A stretch of 24,370 nucleotides of DNA from Bacillota bacterium (GCA_023453795.1 JAEXSP010000037.1:1-24370), one strand, 5' to 3'. Positions 1 through 7,965 are shown, numbered from the stretch's first letter. The notes: a model not told the origin generated them from the letters alone. Numbers and translations: made by a program.

Positions 1-129
1 TATGGGCGAGGCTCGCTGTAAACTGGATTCTTGAAAGAGTTTTCGACCGACTTACATCTCTATGGGGTGACATTTTCTAGCGATAATTAATATTGATTTA
101 GGGTGACATTTTCTAAAGTTATTGACACA
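1..129. mobile_element. End of a probable IS21-type insertion sequence
   Basis: The motif GGGTGACATTTTCTA occurs twice in direct orientation (about 65-80 and 102-117), 37 bp apart. Read on the minus strand, the block begins TGTGTCAATAAC (129 leftwards) and then carries two copies of TAGAAAATGTCACCC. Repeated internal copies of a terminal motif behind a TGT... tip are typical of IS21-family (istA/istB) ends. The outer boundary would fall about 5 bp after the stop codon of the ABC-F gene. No transposase can be identified in the 60 bp left inside the window, so family and orientation are inference. Confidence 0.4.
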
Positions 130-133
130 ATAA

Positions 134-2026
134 TTATTCATAACACTTGATACCCCATTCTTCATATAGTATTTCAAGTTTTTTGCCAAGTTCAGACTTT
201 TCATTAAAAAGCACATTCAACTTTACAAAGTCATCCAGGCATGAATCCATTTCAATGCTTATGGCCTTCAGCTTGTTCTCCATCTCTGTGATCTGGTTTT
301 CAATATCCGTGATTTTGCGTTCATGTATATCAATTCTTCCTTTATTAGACACTTTTACAGCCTCAACTATATCACCGCCAATCTCGGTTTTTTCCGAACT
401 TTGCTTGCTATTACGTGCAGCTTTCTCTTTCCAATTGCAGTACTCTCCATATGTTCCGAAAAAATCAGTGATCCTTCCATTTCCCACATCAAATATTCTT
501 TCCGCAAATCTGTTCAGGAAATACCTATCATGCGATACGAATACCATCGTCCCTTTATAAAGTGATATGGCTTTTTCGATCCACTCTCTTGATTCTATAT
601 CCATATGGTTGGTTGGTTCATCCAGTAATAGCAAATTGCATTCACTCTGCATTAGAATACATAATTTCAGCCTGCTTTTTTCGCCACCTGATAGTATTCC
701 TGTCTTTTTAAAAACATCCTTGCCTCTGAAATTAAAAACAGTCAGAATGCTCCTCGCTCTTTCTTCATTAACTTCAAACATGTAACGGAAGGTTTCCAAT
801 ACAGTAGCTTCACTGTTTTCAAATTCAATGGTTTGAGGCATAATTGCCATTTTTATGCTGCTACTTATATCAACCTCACCTTTGTCCGGCATTTCGCCAC
901 CTGCAATCAATTTCAGAAATGAGGTTTTTCCGCACCCGTTTGAGCCTATGACGGCAATTCTGTCCTTCCGCATAATTTTCAAATTGACCTCATCGAAAAG
1001 GATTTTTTCACCGTATGCCTTTCTGATGCCTCTCAAGGAAACAATTTCACGGCTGGAAAAGTCAGCCTCCTTGAATTCAGATGCAATCCTTTTTGACATA
1101 ATCGGCTTGTCAATGCGTTCTATCCTTTCAATACGCTTCTCAATTGAAAAAGCTCTTTTGTGCATGGCAGGATTATCTGCATTTCTTGCCCATTCATGCA
1201 TTCTTTTTGATGCTGCCTCAAGCTGTCCGATCTTCCTCTGCTGCAGCTCATATTCCTGATTCTGCTTCTGAAACCTTCTTTCCTTTTCTTCAGCATAAAA
1301 ACTGTAATTACCTTCATAAAAGCTTGCCTTTCCTTCATCTATTTCAATGATTCTCTCTACAACATTATCTAACAAGCATCTGTCATGTGATATGATTACA
1401 GCAGTTCCTTGAAAAGCCTTCAGAAAATCTTCAAGCCATCTGAGCGAAGACATGTCCAGGTGGTTTGTAGGTTCATCAAGCAGGAGTACGTTTGAGTCCC
1501 TCAAGAGTATTCGCGCCAGATTGACACGTGTTTTTTCCCCGCCGCTCAGGTCCTTGAAGAATTGCTTCCGCATTTCACTGCCTATTTTCATTCCAGTGCA
1601 AATCCTATCGATCCTGCTTTCAAGTTCGTAACCGCCCCTTGCCTCATACTCGGCTTGGAGGCTTCCGTACCTTGACAACAGACGGTCGGCATCGTCTGTC
1701 GTGATTAAATCCTCCAGGTGACGCATTTCATCAGATATATCTGTAATTTCACTGAAGGCATCATGGAGAACATCTTCTACAGAGTATCCGTCCTTGAAAA
1801 CCGGTATCTGCTCAAGCAGCTCAATTTTTCCATCTCCAGCCCTTGTTATATTTCCTTCCTCAAAATCTTCAATGCCTGCAATAATCTTGAAAAGTGTTGA
1901 TTTACCTGTTCCATTTTTACCAAGCAGCCCTATTTTTTCGCCCTTCATGATTTCTATTGAAATCCCCTTTATCACATGGTTGCTTCCATAATACTTGTTT
2001 AAATCCCGTATCGCTATTTCAATCAT
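134..2026 (-). CDS. ABC-F family ATPase, probable ribosome-protection (antibiotic resistance) factor
   Basis: A 630-aa protein with two ABC nucleotide-binding domains and no membrane segments. This is the ABC-F architecture, whose members act on the ribosome and are not transporters. Walker A motifs are GKNGTGKS (36-43) and GSNGCGKTS (361-369); both signatures are LSGGEK(T/S)R (first at 160-167), and both Walker B motifs read LLLLDEPTNH. The roughly 90-residue charged linker between the domains (about 236-325) is the arm that reaches the peptidyl-transferase centre in resistance-type ABC-F proteins. A charged, coiled-coil-like tail follows about 545. The start is supported by AAAGGAG six bases before ATG. 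The gene is monocistronic behind an upstream ORF and two terminators (2051-2343), which points to induction by ribosome-targeting drugs as for VmlR-type and clostridial CplR-type proteins. Family assignment is firm; drug spectrum and resistance role are inferred. A housekeeping translation factor is the alternative. Confidence 0.93.
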   Translation of the reverse strand: MIEIAIRDLNKYYGSNHVIKGISIEIMKGEKIGLLGKNGTGKSTLFKIIAGIEDFEEGNITRAGDGKIELLEQIPVFKDGYSVEDVLHDAFSEITDISDEMRHLEDLITTDDADRLLSRYGSLQAEYEARGGYELESRIDRICTGMKIGSEMRKQFFKDLSGGEKTRVNLARILLRDSNVLLLDEPTNHLDMSSLRWLEDFLKAFQGTAVIISHDRCLLDNVVERIIEIDEGKASFYEGNYSFYAEEKERRFQKQNQEYELQQRKIGQLEAASKRMHEWARNADNPAMHKRAFSIEKRIERIERIDKPIMSKRIASEFKEADFSSREIVSLRGIRKAYGEKILFDEVNLKIMRKDRIAVIGSNGCGKTSFLKLIAGGEMPDKGEVDISSSIKMAIMPQTIEFENSEATVLETFRYMFEVNEERARSILTVFNFRGKDVFKKTGILSGGEKSRLKLCILMQSECNLLLLDEPTNHMDIESREWIEKAISLYKGTMVFVSHDRYFLNRFAERIFDVGNGRITDFFGTYGEYCNWKEKAARNSKQSSEKTEIGGDIVEAVKVSNKGRIDIHERKITDIENQITEMENKLKAISIEMDSCLDDFVKLNVLFNEKSELGKKLEILYEEWGIKCYE

Positions 2027-2050
2027 TATTAACTCCTTTCATACCTATAC

Positions 2051-2096
2051 AAAAAAATACCCGAACTGCGCGGAATAAATCCACCACCCGGGTATT
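2051..2096 (-). terminator. Leader terminator 2 (attenuator) directly before the ABC-F gene
   Basis: On the minus strand AATACCCG (2096-2089) pairs perfectly with CGGGTATT (2063-2056), and five more Ts follow (2055-2051). The 25-nt loop can form a small inner GGA/TCC helix. It lies only 25 bp before the ABC-F start codon and inside its transcript, so it would stop transcription before the gene unless antiterminated. Confidence 0.75.
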
Positions 2097-2141
2097 TACA
2101 GCATATTAAGAAACCATTTATAGTTTAAAGGAATGGAAAAC

Positions 2142-2172
2142 AAAAAACCCGGGCTTAGAGAATCACCCAGGC
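2142..2172 (-). terminator. Leader terminator 1 after the upstream ORF
   Basis: On the minus strand CCTGGG (2171-2166) pairs with CCCGGG (2153-2148, one G-U pair), with a 12-nt loop, followed by six Ts (2147-2142). It sits 52 bp after the upstream ORF stop and about 45 bp before a second terminator. Its 3' arm CCCGGGT can also pair with ACCCGGG of the second terminator, which would disrupt both. Confidence 0.7.
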
Positions 2173-2223
2173 ATTAATTTGTCTTTTTTGTTTTGGTAAA
2201 ATGATGATCCGCCAGCACTAAAT

Positions 2224-2343
2224 TCAAATATATTCTTTTTTGGACAGACTACCCCCTTTAAAAGCTGCAAATGCAGTGATACGGGAAACATAGCAGTCAA
2301 GCCTGTCAAGAATATTATTGAAATCAGCTGATATTTTCATCAT
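2224..2343 (-). CDS. Upstream ORF / leader peptide of the ABC-F gene (39 codons)
   Basis: The ORF is preceded by a perfect ten-base Shine-Dalgarno match, AAGGAGGTGA (2354-2345). There are two adjacent ATG codons (2343-2341 and 2340-2338), so the peptide is 39 or 38 residues. It begins MMKISADFNNIL and ends GGSLSKKEYI; it has no signal sequence and looks like a short amphipathic helix followed by a basic tail. It is the first element of the leader: promoter at 2361-2389, this ORF, terminator 1, terminator 2, ABC-F. A ribosome slowed on this ORF by an antibiotic would be expected to change folding of the following hairpins. No stalling motif is recognised. It could instead be a small functional protein with its own terminator. 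Confidence 0.65.
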   Translation of the reverse strand: MMKISADFNNILDRLDCYVSRITAFAAFKGGSLSKKEYI

Positions 2344-2360
2344 TTCACCTCCTTCCCTAG

Positions 2361-2389
2361 ATTTTACCACGTATGTTTGTATATATCAA
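2361..2389 (-). promoter_or_regulatory. Sigma-A promoter of the ABC-F leader
   Basis: TTGATA (2389-2384), a 17-bp spacer and TAAAAT (2366-2361) on the minus strand give a near-consensus vegetative promoter. The start site would fall near 2355, so the leader ORF's Shine-Dalgarno sequence lies almost at the 5' end of the RNA. Confidence 0.75.
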
Positions 2390-2433
2390 GGTTTTACAAA
2401 TACAAATATAATTATTATTACTGTACTGCCATC

Positions 2434-4791
2434 TTATTCATTTATTAATACATATGGCGACACTTTTTTAGTATTTCCTGACGAAACATATGCAGCAAGC
2501 ATAGTAATAAACGTTATTGAGATTATTGGTATTATTAAATTGGTCAGCCTGAAATCTATAATGAATTCAGATATTCCCGCAGTATTTAATGCCATTGAAA
2601 ACAGCCTTGCCCCGGTTAGAACCTCAATCACAACCCCAATGAATCCCCCAAGAATTGTAACAACTGCAAACCTGAAAGCCAGCTGAAGCCTTATTCTCGC
2701 CGAGCTGAAACCAATAGCCTTAAATATGCCCAATTCCCTGTTTTCGTTGTAAAGTGTTATTTTTATTGTGAGTAGGGTTATAAAGCCTATAAGTATTGCT
2801 GTAAGTGCAAATACAAGTGTGGAAATAGCGGAGAATACCGATTTTATTGTATTAACCTTCTCTTCTGATTCAACCCTGTCATTTGATATTTCTTCATAGC
2901 CGGAATACCTGTTTCTCATCTCATTTATAACCGAATCCAGGTTATCGTGGTTTTTAAGACGGATATAAGCTTCATTAAGTTCAAAATCAGGGTTCAGAAC
3001 TTTCATCCCTGATTCCGGAAGCCTTGCATACTCTCCCCCGTTATCAACAGACTGAAATATCCCTGTTACCATGAATTGATGCGTCTTTCCTGATATATCT
3101 GTTATTGTGACTTCATCGCCGACATCCTTATTGAACTTTTTCTTTAAAAGAACCGAGAGTGCAATCTCATTATTATGTTTAGGATGTCTTCCCCTCAATG
3201 TCTGCAGAAGACCTGTCGTATCAAAGTCATCTCTAACACGAAAATTTGTCTTTTCACTGTCCATAGTCATCTGGATTACTCTTTGATAGGTTACCCATTC
3301 TATATCATAATCTTTTTTTACTTGACTTACTATTTTCTGCACTTCTGCCTTTGTTTTGCAATCAATTTCTATGTCGGATATTTCTCCCCCTACCAAGCTA
3401 ATGGCCTTTTCATTATTGAAGGTATGAAAAAGCCCCAGAAAAAAAGCCATGGCATAAGCCAGAAGGGCCGATATGGTTATCAAAAGAATATACCGCTTGG
3501 ATTTCGTCATAAACTGCTTTATTGCCATGCGCATATCAAAAGGAAGTATTCTCAGCTTCTCAAGTCTTACTGAAAACCTTGATGCGAAGTAGACAGGTGC
3601 AATTCCGTTTGCTATAGCACGTACAGGACTGATTTTTTTTGTGCGTCTTGCTGTAATATAGGAAAATAGTGAAATTATGCTTACAAGTCCTGCCAAAGTC
3701 AGCATACCTGCAATCAAAGACATATGTCCGTTAAAATACAAACCTGAAGATTTTAGAACCAGATTACCAGCAAAAGGGGTAATAAAAACTCCTGCAATTA
3801 AGCTTAACACACCCATTACAAGCGCAAGCAGTCCGTATTGTCCGGTTATGCTGAGCTGCACCATAACCGGTGTAAACCCTAAGGCTTTTATTATACCTAT
3901 ATTCAAGTAGTCTGCCTCTATCGTTGCAAGTATGGAATACCTAAGTATCGTAACAGTTATTATTGAGAGTATAAACGCAAAGGCTATCATAACTACAAGG
4001 GCTATCTTTGGCAGAGTAAGATGATCCATCTTGAAGTTTTCATAGGAATCCGCATATCCTTCAAAGGACCCAAAGCTCTTATTAAAATCCCTTTCGAGCT
4101 TATACAGGACTCCTGTGTCGTAGGCCTTCAGTCTAACCATCATTTGAACAGAATGATAAACATTTTCTCCGCCCTTTGCAGAGATTTCCTTCAAGTCCTC
4201 CCCCGAAGCAAAGAATTGTTTTGTTGAACCCATATCCGATCCGTATATAGGCTCCTCAACAAAGCCTGCCACCTTAAAGCTGACTTTTTGGTTGCCAAAC
4301 ACATAGTTTACCTTATCCCCTGTTTTCGCCCCATGCATTGTCTTATATACATAAGGCATATATATTTCTCCTTTTGGCAATGTTTTTGACGAAGGATAAG
4401 CCGAATCAATCAACCTCATCTTTTCAATAGGGTTATATTCAAAAATAAAGCAGTCAGCCCCATCCTTCAATATTTTCCCTTTGTTGGTAAACACTGCTCC
4501 ATTATAAAAATTCCCCTCACGTGTTCTGACCAACTTAACGGAAGCTTGTTTCCTGAACCAATTCATATAGTCGGGACGATAATCATTCTTTGACATGCTA
4601 TAAAACAAATGCGGCCCTTCCATACTGTTGAAAGCATGGTCATATACTGTATTTACCTTCTGTGCCGTTGATATGGTTACCGAAAGGATGAGTCCGGTAA
4701 TAAAAACAAGGATGGATATAATGATTGAATAGCTTTTTCTCATTTTCAAATTTCCAAGCATGAATTTCCATATAGCCATTATCCTCACCAT
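2434..4791 (-). CDS. FtsX-like (MacB-type) ABC transporter permease
   Basis: A 785-aa membrane protein with two FtsX-type permease halves. A first helix (about 19-41) is followed by a large extracytoplasmic domain (about 42-262), three helices (about 263-390), another helix near 430-455, a second extracytoplasmic region, and three C-terminal helices (about 655-770). FtsX-type permeases of this size partner a MacB/LolD-like ATPase and act in mechanotransmission, lipid/lipoprotein handling or export/sensing of antimicrobial peptides. The ORF overlaps the upstream ATPase gene by 7 bp (ATGGTGA), a translational-coupling arrangement. An ATG four codons in (4779-4777), preceded by GGTGAGG, is an equally good start. 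With the ATPase and the two-component system upstream it probably forms a signal-responsive transport unit; the substrate cannot be read from the sequence. Confidence 0.9.
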   Translation of the reverse strand: MVRIMAIWKFMLGNLKMRKSYSIIISILVFITGLILSVTISTAQKVNTVYDHAFNSMEGPHLFYSMSKNDYRPDYMNWFRKQASVKLVRTREGNFYNGAVFTNKGKILKDGADCFIFEYNPIEKMRLIDSAYPSSKTLPKGEIYMPYVYKTMHGAKTGDKVNYVFGNQKVSFKVAGFVEEPIYGSDMGSTKQFFASGEDLKEISAKGGENVYHSVQMMVRLKAYDTGVLYKLERDFNKSFGSFEGYADSYENFKMDHLTLPKIALVVMIAFAFILSIITVTILRYSILATIEADYLNIGIIKALGFTPVMVQLSITGQYGLLALVMGVLSLIAGVFITPFAGNLVLKSSGLYFNGHMSLIAGMLTLAGLVSIISLFSYITARRTKKISPVRAIANGIAPVYFASRFSVRLEKLRILPFDMRMAIKQFMTKSKRYILLITISALLAYAMAFFLGLFHTFNNEKAISLVGGEISDIEIDCKTKAEVQKIVSQVKKDYDIEWVTYQRVIQMTMDSEKTNFRVRDDFDTTGLLQTLRGRHPKHNNEIALSVLLKKKFNKDVGDEVTITDISGKTHQFMVTGIFQSVDNGGEYARLPESGMKVLNPDFELNEAYIRLKNHDNLDSVINEMRNRYSGYEEISNDRVESEEKVNTIKSVFSAISTLVFALTAILIGFITLLTIKITLYNENRELGIFKAIGFSSARIRLQLAFRFAVVTILGGFIGVVIEVLTGARLFSMALNTAGISEFIIDFRLTNLIIPIISITFITMLAAYVSSGNTKKVSPYVLINE

Positions 4792-5546
4792 CCCTTCGAA
4801 TTAAGCCATGCAAGAATCTGAATTTCCCTGTCATGTTCTGTATCAGGCATATATTTTTCAAGGGAGGTCTCTCCGGTAATCTGCCCGTCATGGAGATAAA
4901 TAATCCTGTCTGCACGAACAGCGGCCTTTACATCATGCGTTACCATGAGTATGCTTTGTCCGGCTCTGTTAAGGTTAGTAAGAATTTTCAATATTTCACG
5001 CCCTGTTTTTGAATTGAGAGCGCCGGTGGGTTCATCTGCAAACAGCAGAACAGGCTCATTGATTAATGCTCTTGCAACTGCAGCCCTTTGCTGCTGGCCT
5101 CCCGACACCTGTGACGGAAGCCTGTGCTTTAATTCCTTTATAGCTGTTTGTTCAAGAAGCATTTCAGCCCTGCGTTCTACTTCCTTTCCTGAATACTTAT
5201 TCAGCAAATATCCTGATACAGTAACATTTTCAAATATTGAAAGGTTTGAAACAAGATGCATCTGCTGAAAGATGAAACCTACATTGCTGCGTCTGAATTT
5301 GGCCAGCTGTGCTTCCTTAAGATTATCAATACGTTTTCCTTCAAAATATACTTCACCGGAGGTAGGTACATCCATACCGCTGAGGTTATATAAGAGTGTT
5401 GATTTTCCCGAACCGGAGCTGCCCATTATTACGGTAAACTCCCCTTTGCATACCTCAAGATCAATATTTCTCAAAACATGGTTCTGCTCCCCGTCAGTAA
5501 CATAACTTTTGCATAGAGACTTTGTTTTTATAATCGTTTCCTTCAT
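4785..5546 (-). CDS. ABC transporter ATP-binding protein, MacB/LolD type
   Basis: A 253-aa soluble ATPase that would energise the FtsX-like permease encoded next. Walker A is GSSGSGKST (42-50), the signature is VSGGQQQR (147-154), and Walker B is LLFADE (catalytic Glu172) followed by PTGALN, the usual MacB/LolD/BceA wording; the H-loop is in MVTHD. The start is backed by GGGGTGA four bases before ATG. Promoter-like elements and four spaced TTAA boxes lie just upstream (5562-5642), so it seems to be the first gene of an ATPase-permease operon controlled separately from the kinase/regulator pair. Confidence 0.92.
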   Translation of the reverse strand: MKETIIKTKSLCKSYVTDGEQNHVLRNIDLEVCKGEFTVIMGSSGSGKSTLLYNLSGMDVPTSGEVYFEGKRIDNLKEAQLAKFRRSNVGFIFQQMHLVSNLSIFENVTVSGYLLNKYSGKEVERRAEMLLEQTAIKELKHRLPSQVSGGQQQRAAVARALINEPVLLFADEPTGALNSKTGREILKILTNLNRAGQSILMVTHDVKAAVRADRIIYLHDGQITGETSLEKYMPDTEHDREIQILAWLNSKGW

Positions 5547-5561
5547 GAAATCACCCCATAG

Positions 5562-5642
5562 TTCATACTGTGGTCTCAGTTTACCATGTCAATTTTTAAT
5601 TAATCTTTAACGGATATCATTCCAAATCTTAATTTTTCTTAA
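5562..5642 (-). promoter_or_regulatory. Candidate response-regulator binding boxes and promoter of the ABC transporter
   Basis: On the minus strand TTAAGA occurs at 5642-5637 and 5632-5627, exactly 10 bp apart, then TTAAAG (5610-5605) and TTAAAA (5599-5594), 11 bp apart. The two pairs are about two helical turns from each other, so all boxes lie on one face. They end just before TTGACA (5592-5587), whose best -10, TATGAA (5567-5562), is at a long 19-bp spacing. OmpR-family regulators commonly bind direct repeats with 10-11-bp spacing upstream of a weak promoter. The regulator at 7137-7859 is the obvious candidate; this is inference. Confidence 0.5.
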
Positions 5643-5646
5643 ACAA

Positions 5647-5774
5647 GCGACTACCCCTAACCCCTCTCTTCAGAAAGAGGGGAACTTAATTTCACATCTC
5701 TCTCTTTTGCACAAGACAGCAATTAACCTCTACTCCCCCTCTTTAGCGAGAGAGGGGGCTGGGGGGTGAGTCGC
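5647..5774. repeat. MITE/REP-like palindromic element overlapping the kinase 3' end
   Basis: The two ends are imperfect inverted repeats of about 37 bp. The left begins GCGACTACCCCTAACCCC (5647) and the right, read on the other strand, begins GCGACTCACCCCCCAGCCCC (5774 leftwards). Each end holds its own hairpin: CCCCTCT/AGAGGGG on the left and CCCCCTCT/AGAGGGGG on the right. The 45 bp between the arms hold no ORF. The right arm codes for THPPAPSLAKEGE in the kinase frame, a peptide known to recur at protein ends in several bacterial genomes because of this repeat type. No clear target-site duplication is visible, so one mobile unit and two REP copies in opposite orientation remain alternatives. 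Confidence 0.65.
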
Positions 5775-7133
5775 AACTTTGATTGCCACTTCGACTGCAA
5801 ACCCAGACACTCCGTTTTCATTGTAATTATATGCTTTTATCCATCCGTCAGTTTTCTCCAGAATATATCTTGAAATATATAGTCCCAGTCCCGAACCGGG
5901 CTTGCCGCTTTGTTTGGCATTACTGCCCCTATAAAACTTATCGAACAGGAAAGTTATCTCTTCCGGAGGCACGCCGTTTCCGCAATCTTTCAGGCAGCAC
6001 ACAAGCACTCCGTCACTCACATAAGACTTAATATAAATGTCACTACCAGGAGAATATTTCTCGGTATTTGATAGGATATTCTCAAATACCTGCGTCAATC
6101 TTGCTTTATCGGTTATCACACCGACATCAGGGAAAGCCGGAGAAATAACTATTCGGTTGTCATATTGAAGAATTAAAGGCTCTATTATTCCGTTAAGCAG
6201 CTCCCTGCTCCTATATTCCGAAGGAGTTATTTCAAGCTTTTCCAGGTCAGATATGGCATGCATGAACATATTCTGAGAAAGCTTAGCCAATTCATCAGTC
6301 TTCTCAAGGATTACATCCAGATATTTGTCTGCTCTGGGAGAATTCTTATCGGCTATGCTTTTAAGACATTCTGCATATGCCCTGATTGAGGCAATAGGTG
6401 TTCTAACGTCATGAGAAAGGGCTGCAACCAATTCCTTTTTTGATTTCTCGGCTAAAGCCTCTCGTTCCCGGGAAATTTTCAGTTCGCTGCGCAGCATGTC
6501 AAAAGCCCAGGTAAAGGCTCCGAAAAAGTTTCTGCGCCCCTGTTCCAGCGGAATTTCAAGATTGCCTCTGGCCACCTCTCCAGCAAAGAATTCAAGCTTC
6601 CGGAATGGTTTAACTATACTGAAATTAAGATATAAAAATGCTGCCAGAAGTAATAATCCGATAGAGGCTGACAATATCAACAAAGCATTGACGCTTTTTT
6701 GTCTTAAGCTGTCATCTTCAAGCTTTTTCCGGTTGCTTGAAATAAGCGCAACTGCATTATATTTGCGGTGATCCTTACTGTAGCTTACTATAGCTGTTTT
6801 TTGCCCGTTCCCGGCCTTGGCCATCACCTTATTTATCTCTTCCTTATTTAGGGTTTCTTTTATACTTTTGCTTTTGTAAATAACATTGCCATCAAGATCA
6901 TACAGCACAAGGCCGCAATTATCCCTTTTCAATATTGCCTCAAGGCCCTTTGTATTTTTCCCTTCAAGATAATCCTGTGCGCCTTTTACAACATCATTAA
7001 GGTTTACCAGTTCTAACCCTTTATCTGTTTTATTTTGTTTAAAAGCAGAAGTAATAAGATATAACGAAAAAAAGGTCAGAGTAATCAATATCAGAATAAG
7101 AATTATAAAAGGTAAAAACAGCTTATTCTTCAT
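5730..7133 (-). CDS. Sensor histidine kinase with repeat-derived C-terminus
   Basis: A 467-aa membrane kinase paired with the adjacent OmpR-type regulator. TM1 is about residues 7-30, an extracytoplasmic sensor region about 31-145, TM2 about 146-171, HAMP about 172-225, and HisKA carries ALSHDVRTP with phospho-acceptor His241. The HATPase domain (about 345-455) shows an N-box (NILSNTEKYS) and a G-box (GSGLGLYIS). GAGGT, overlapping the regulator stop codon, serves as its Shine-Dalgarno, and only 3 bp separate the two genes. The sensor region is far longer than in the Bce-type kinases with almost no extracellular loop. The last 14 residues (454-467) and the stop codon come from the palindromic repeat at 5647-5774, so the native C-terminus was probably replaced. 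The likely target is the ABC transporter operon; the stimulus is unknown. Confidence 0.93.
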   Translation of the reverse strand: MKNKLFLPFIILILILITLTFFSLYLITSAFKQNKTDKGLELVNLNDVVKGAQDYLEGKNTKGLEAILKRDNCGLVLYDLDGNVIYKSKSIKETLNKEEINKVMAKAGNGQKTAIVSYSKDHRKYNAVALISSNRKKLEDDSLRQKSVNALLILSASIGLLLLAAFLYLNFSIVKPFRKLEFFAGEVARGNLEIPLEQGRRNFFGAFTWAFDMLRSELKISREREALAEKSKKELVAALSHDVRTPIASIRAYAECLKSIADKNSPRADKYLDVILEKTDELAKLSQNMFMHAISDLEKLEITPSEYRSRELLNGIIEPLILQYDNRIVISPAFPDVGVITDKARLTQVFENILSNTEKYSPGSDIYIKSYVSDGVLVCCLKDCGNGVPPEEITFLFDKFYRGSNAKQSGKPGSGLGLYISRYILEKTDGWIKAYNYNENGVSGFAVEVAIKVATHPPAPSLAKEGE

Positions 7134-7136
7134 ATA

Positions 7137-7859
7137 CTATACCTCGAACCTGAATCCGACAGACCATACTGTCTTAATATACTGAGGATTTGACGGATCC
7201 TTCTCTATTTTCTCCCTTAACCTTCTTATATGAACGGAAAGAGTGCTTATTTCTCCTATGCTGTCATATCCCCATACTTCATTGAATAAAGTTTCTTTTG
7301 GAATTGATTTATTGCGGTTTTTTATGAGATGTGCCAACAGGTCAAATTCCTTTGCGGGAAAATCCCTTTCCTGTCCTGAAACGAAGACCTTTCTCGAAAC
7401 AAAATTCACACTGACATGATCAAAGACAAACTCCTCTTCCTCCTTGCCGGAATCTGCTTTTCCAGCCTCTTCATTCATCTGTAAATCATAATGATATGTA
7501 CGCCGCAGCTGCGCTCTAATTCTGGACAACAATTCATTAAGCGAATAGGGTTTTGAAATATAGTCATCCGCACCCAGATCAAGGCCTGTTACCTTGTCAG
7601 TGTCACTTATACGGGCGCTTAAAAAAATAATCGGCACCTTTATTGTCTTTCGAATGATTCTGCATACATCAAAGCCCAGTATGTCAGGTAGATTTATGTC
7701 CAGAACAATAAGCCTGTAACTATTCTTTTTTATGAGATCAAGGGCAGCACTGCCTGAATTGCAGACAGTAACACCCAAACCGTTATCTTCAAGAAAATCA
7801 CGTGTAACTTCCATAAGGCTCAAGTCATCCTCAACGAGTAAAATGTCCGCTTGCTCCAT
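7137..7859 (-). CDS. OmpR/PhoB-family response regulator
   Basis: A 240-aa two-domain regulator. The receiver domain (about 5-120) has the acidic pocket EDD (10-12), phospho-acceptor Asp54 in LIVLDINLPD and Lys103 in YISKPYS. The C-terminal winged-helix domain (about 145-238) ends with the typical IKTVWSVGFRFEV. The start is preceded by AAAGGGG eight bases upstream. It is first in a regulator-kinase operon and probably activates the ABC transporter operon downstream through the TTAA direct repeats. A possible extended -10 promoter, TGGTAAGAT, lies at about 7899-7907. Confidence 0.95.
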   Translation of the reverse strand: MEQADILLVEDDLSLMEVTRDFLEDNGLGVTVCNSGSAALDLIKKNSYRLIVLDINLPDILGFDVCRIIRKTIKVPIIFLSARISDTDKVTGLDLGADDYISKPYSLNELLSRIRAQLRRTYHYDLQMNEEAGKADSGKEEEEFVFDHVSVNFVSRKVFVSGQERDFPAKEFDLLAHLIKNRNKSIPKETLFNEVWGYDSIGEISTLSVHIRRLREKIEKDPSNPQYIKTVWSVGFRFEV

Positions 7860-7941
7860 TTTTATGCCCCTTTCGCAATAAACGCAGCTTTACATAAAAT
7901 CTTACCACATGCAATAGGATTTTTAAATATACAAACAGCAA

Positions 7942-7965
7942 AGCCATAGGATTTCTCCCATGGCT
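7942..7965 (-). terminator. Terminator-like hairpin after clpB
   Basis: On the minus strand AGCCAT-G-GGA pairs with TCC-T-ATGGCT around a GAAA tetraloop, 19 bp after the clpB stop codon. The following bases are T-rich but interrupted (TTTGCTGTTTGT), so it is a fair rather than strong terminator. It separates the heat-shock operon from the two-component operon. Confidence 0.55.
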
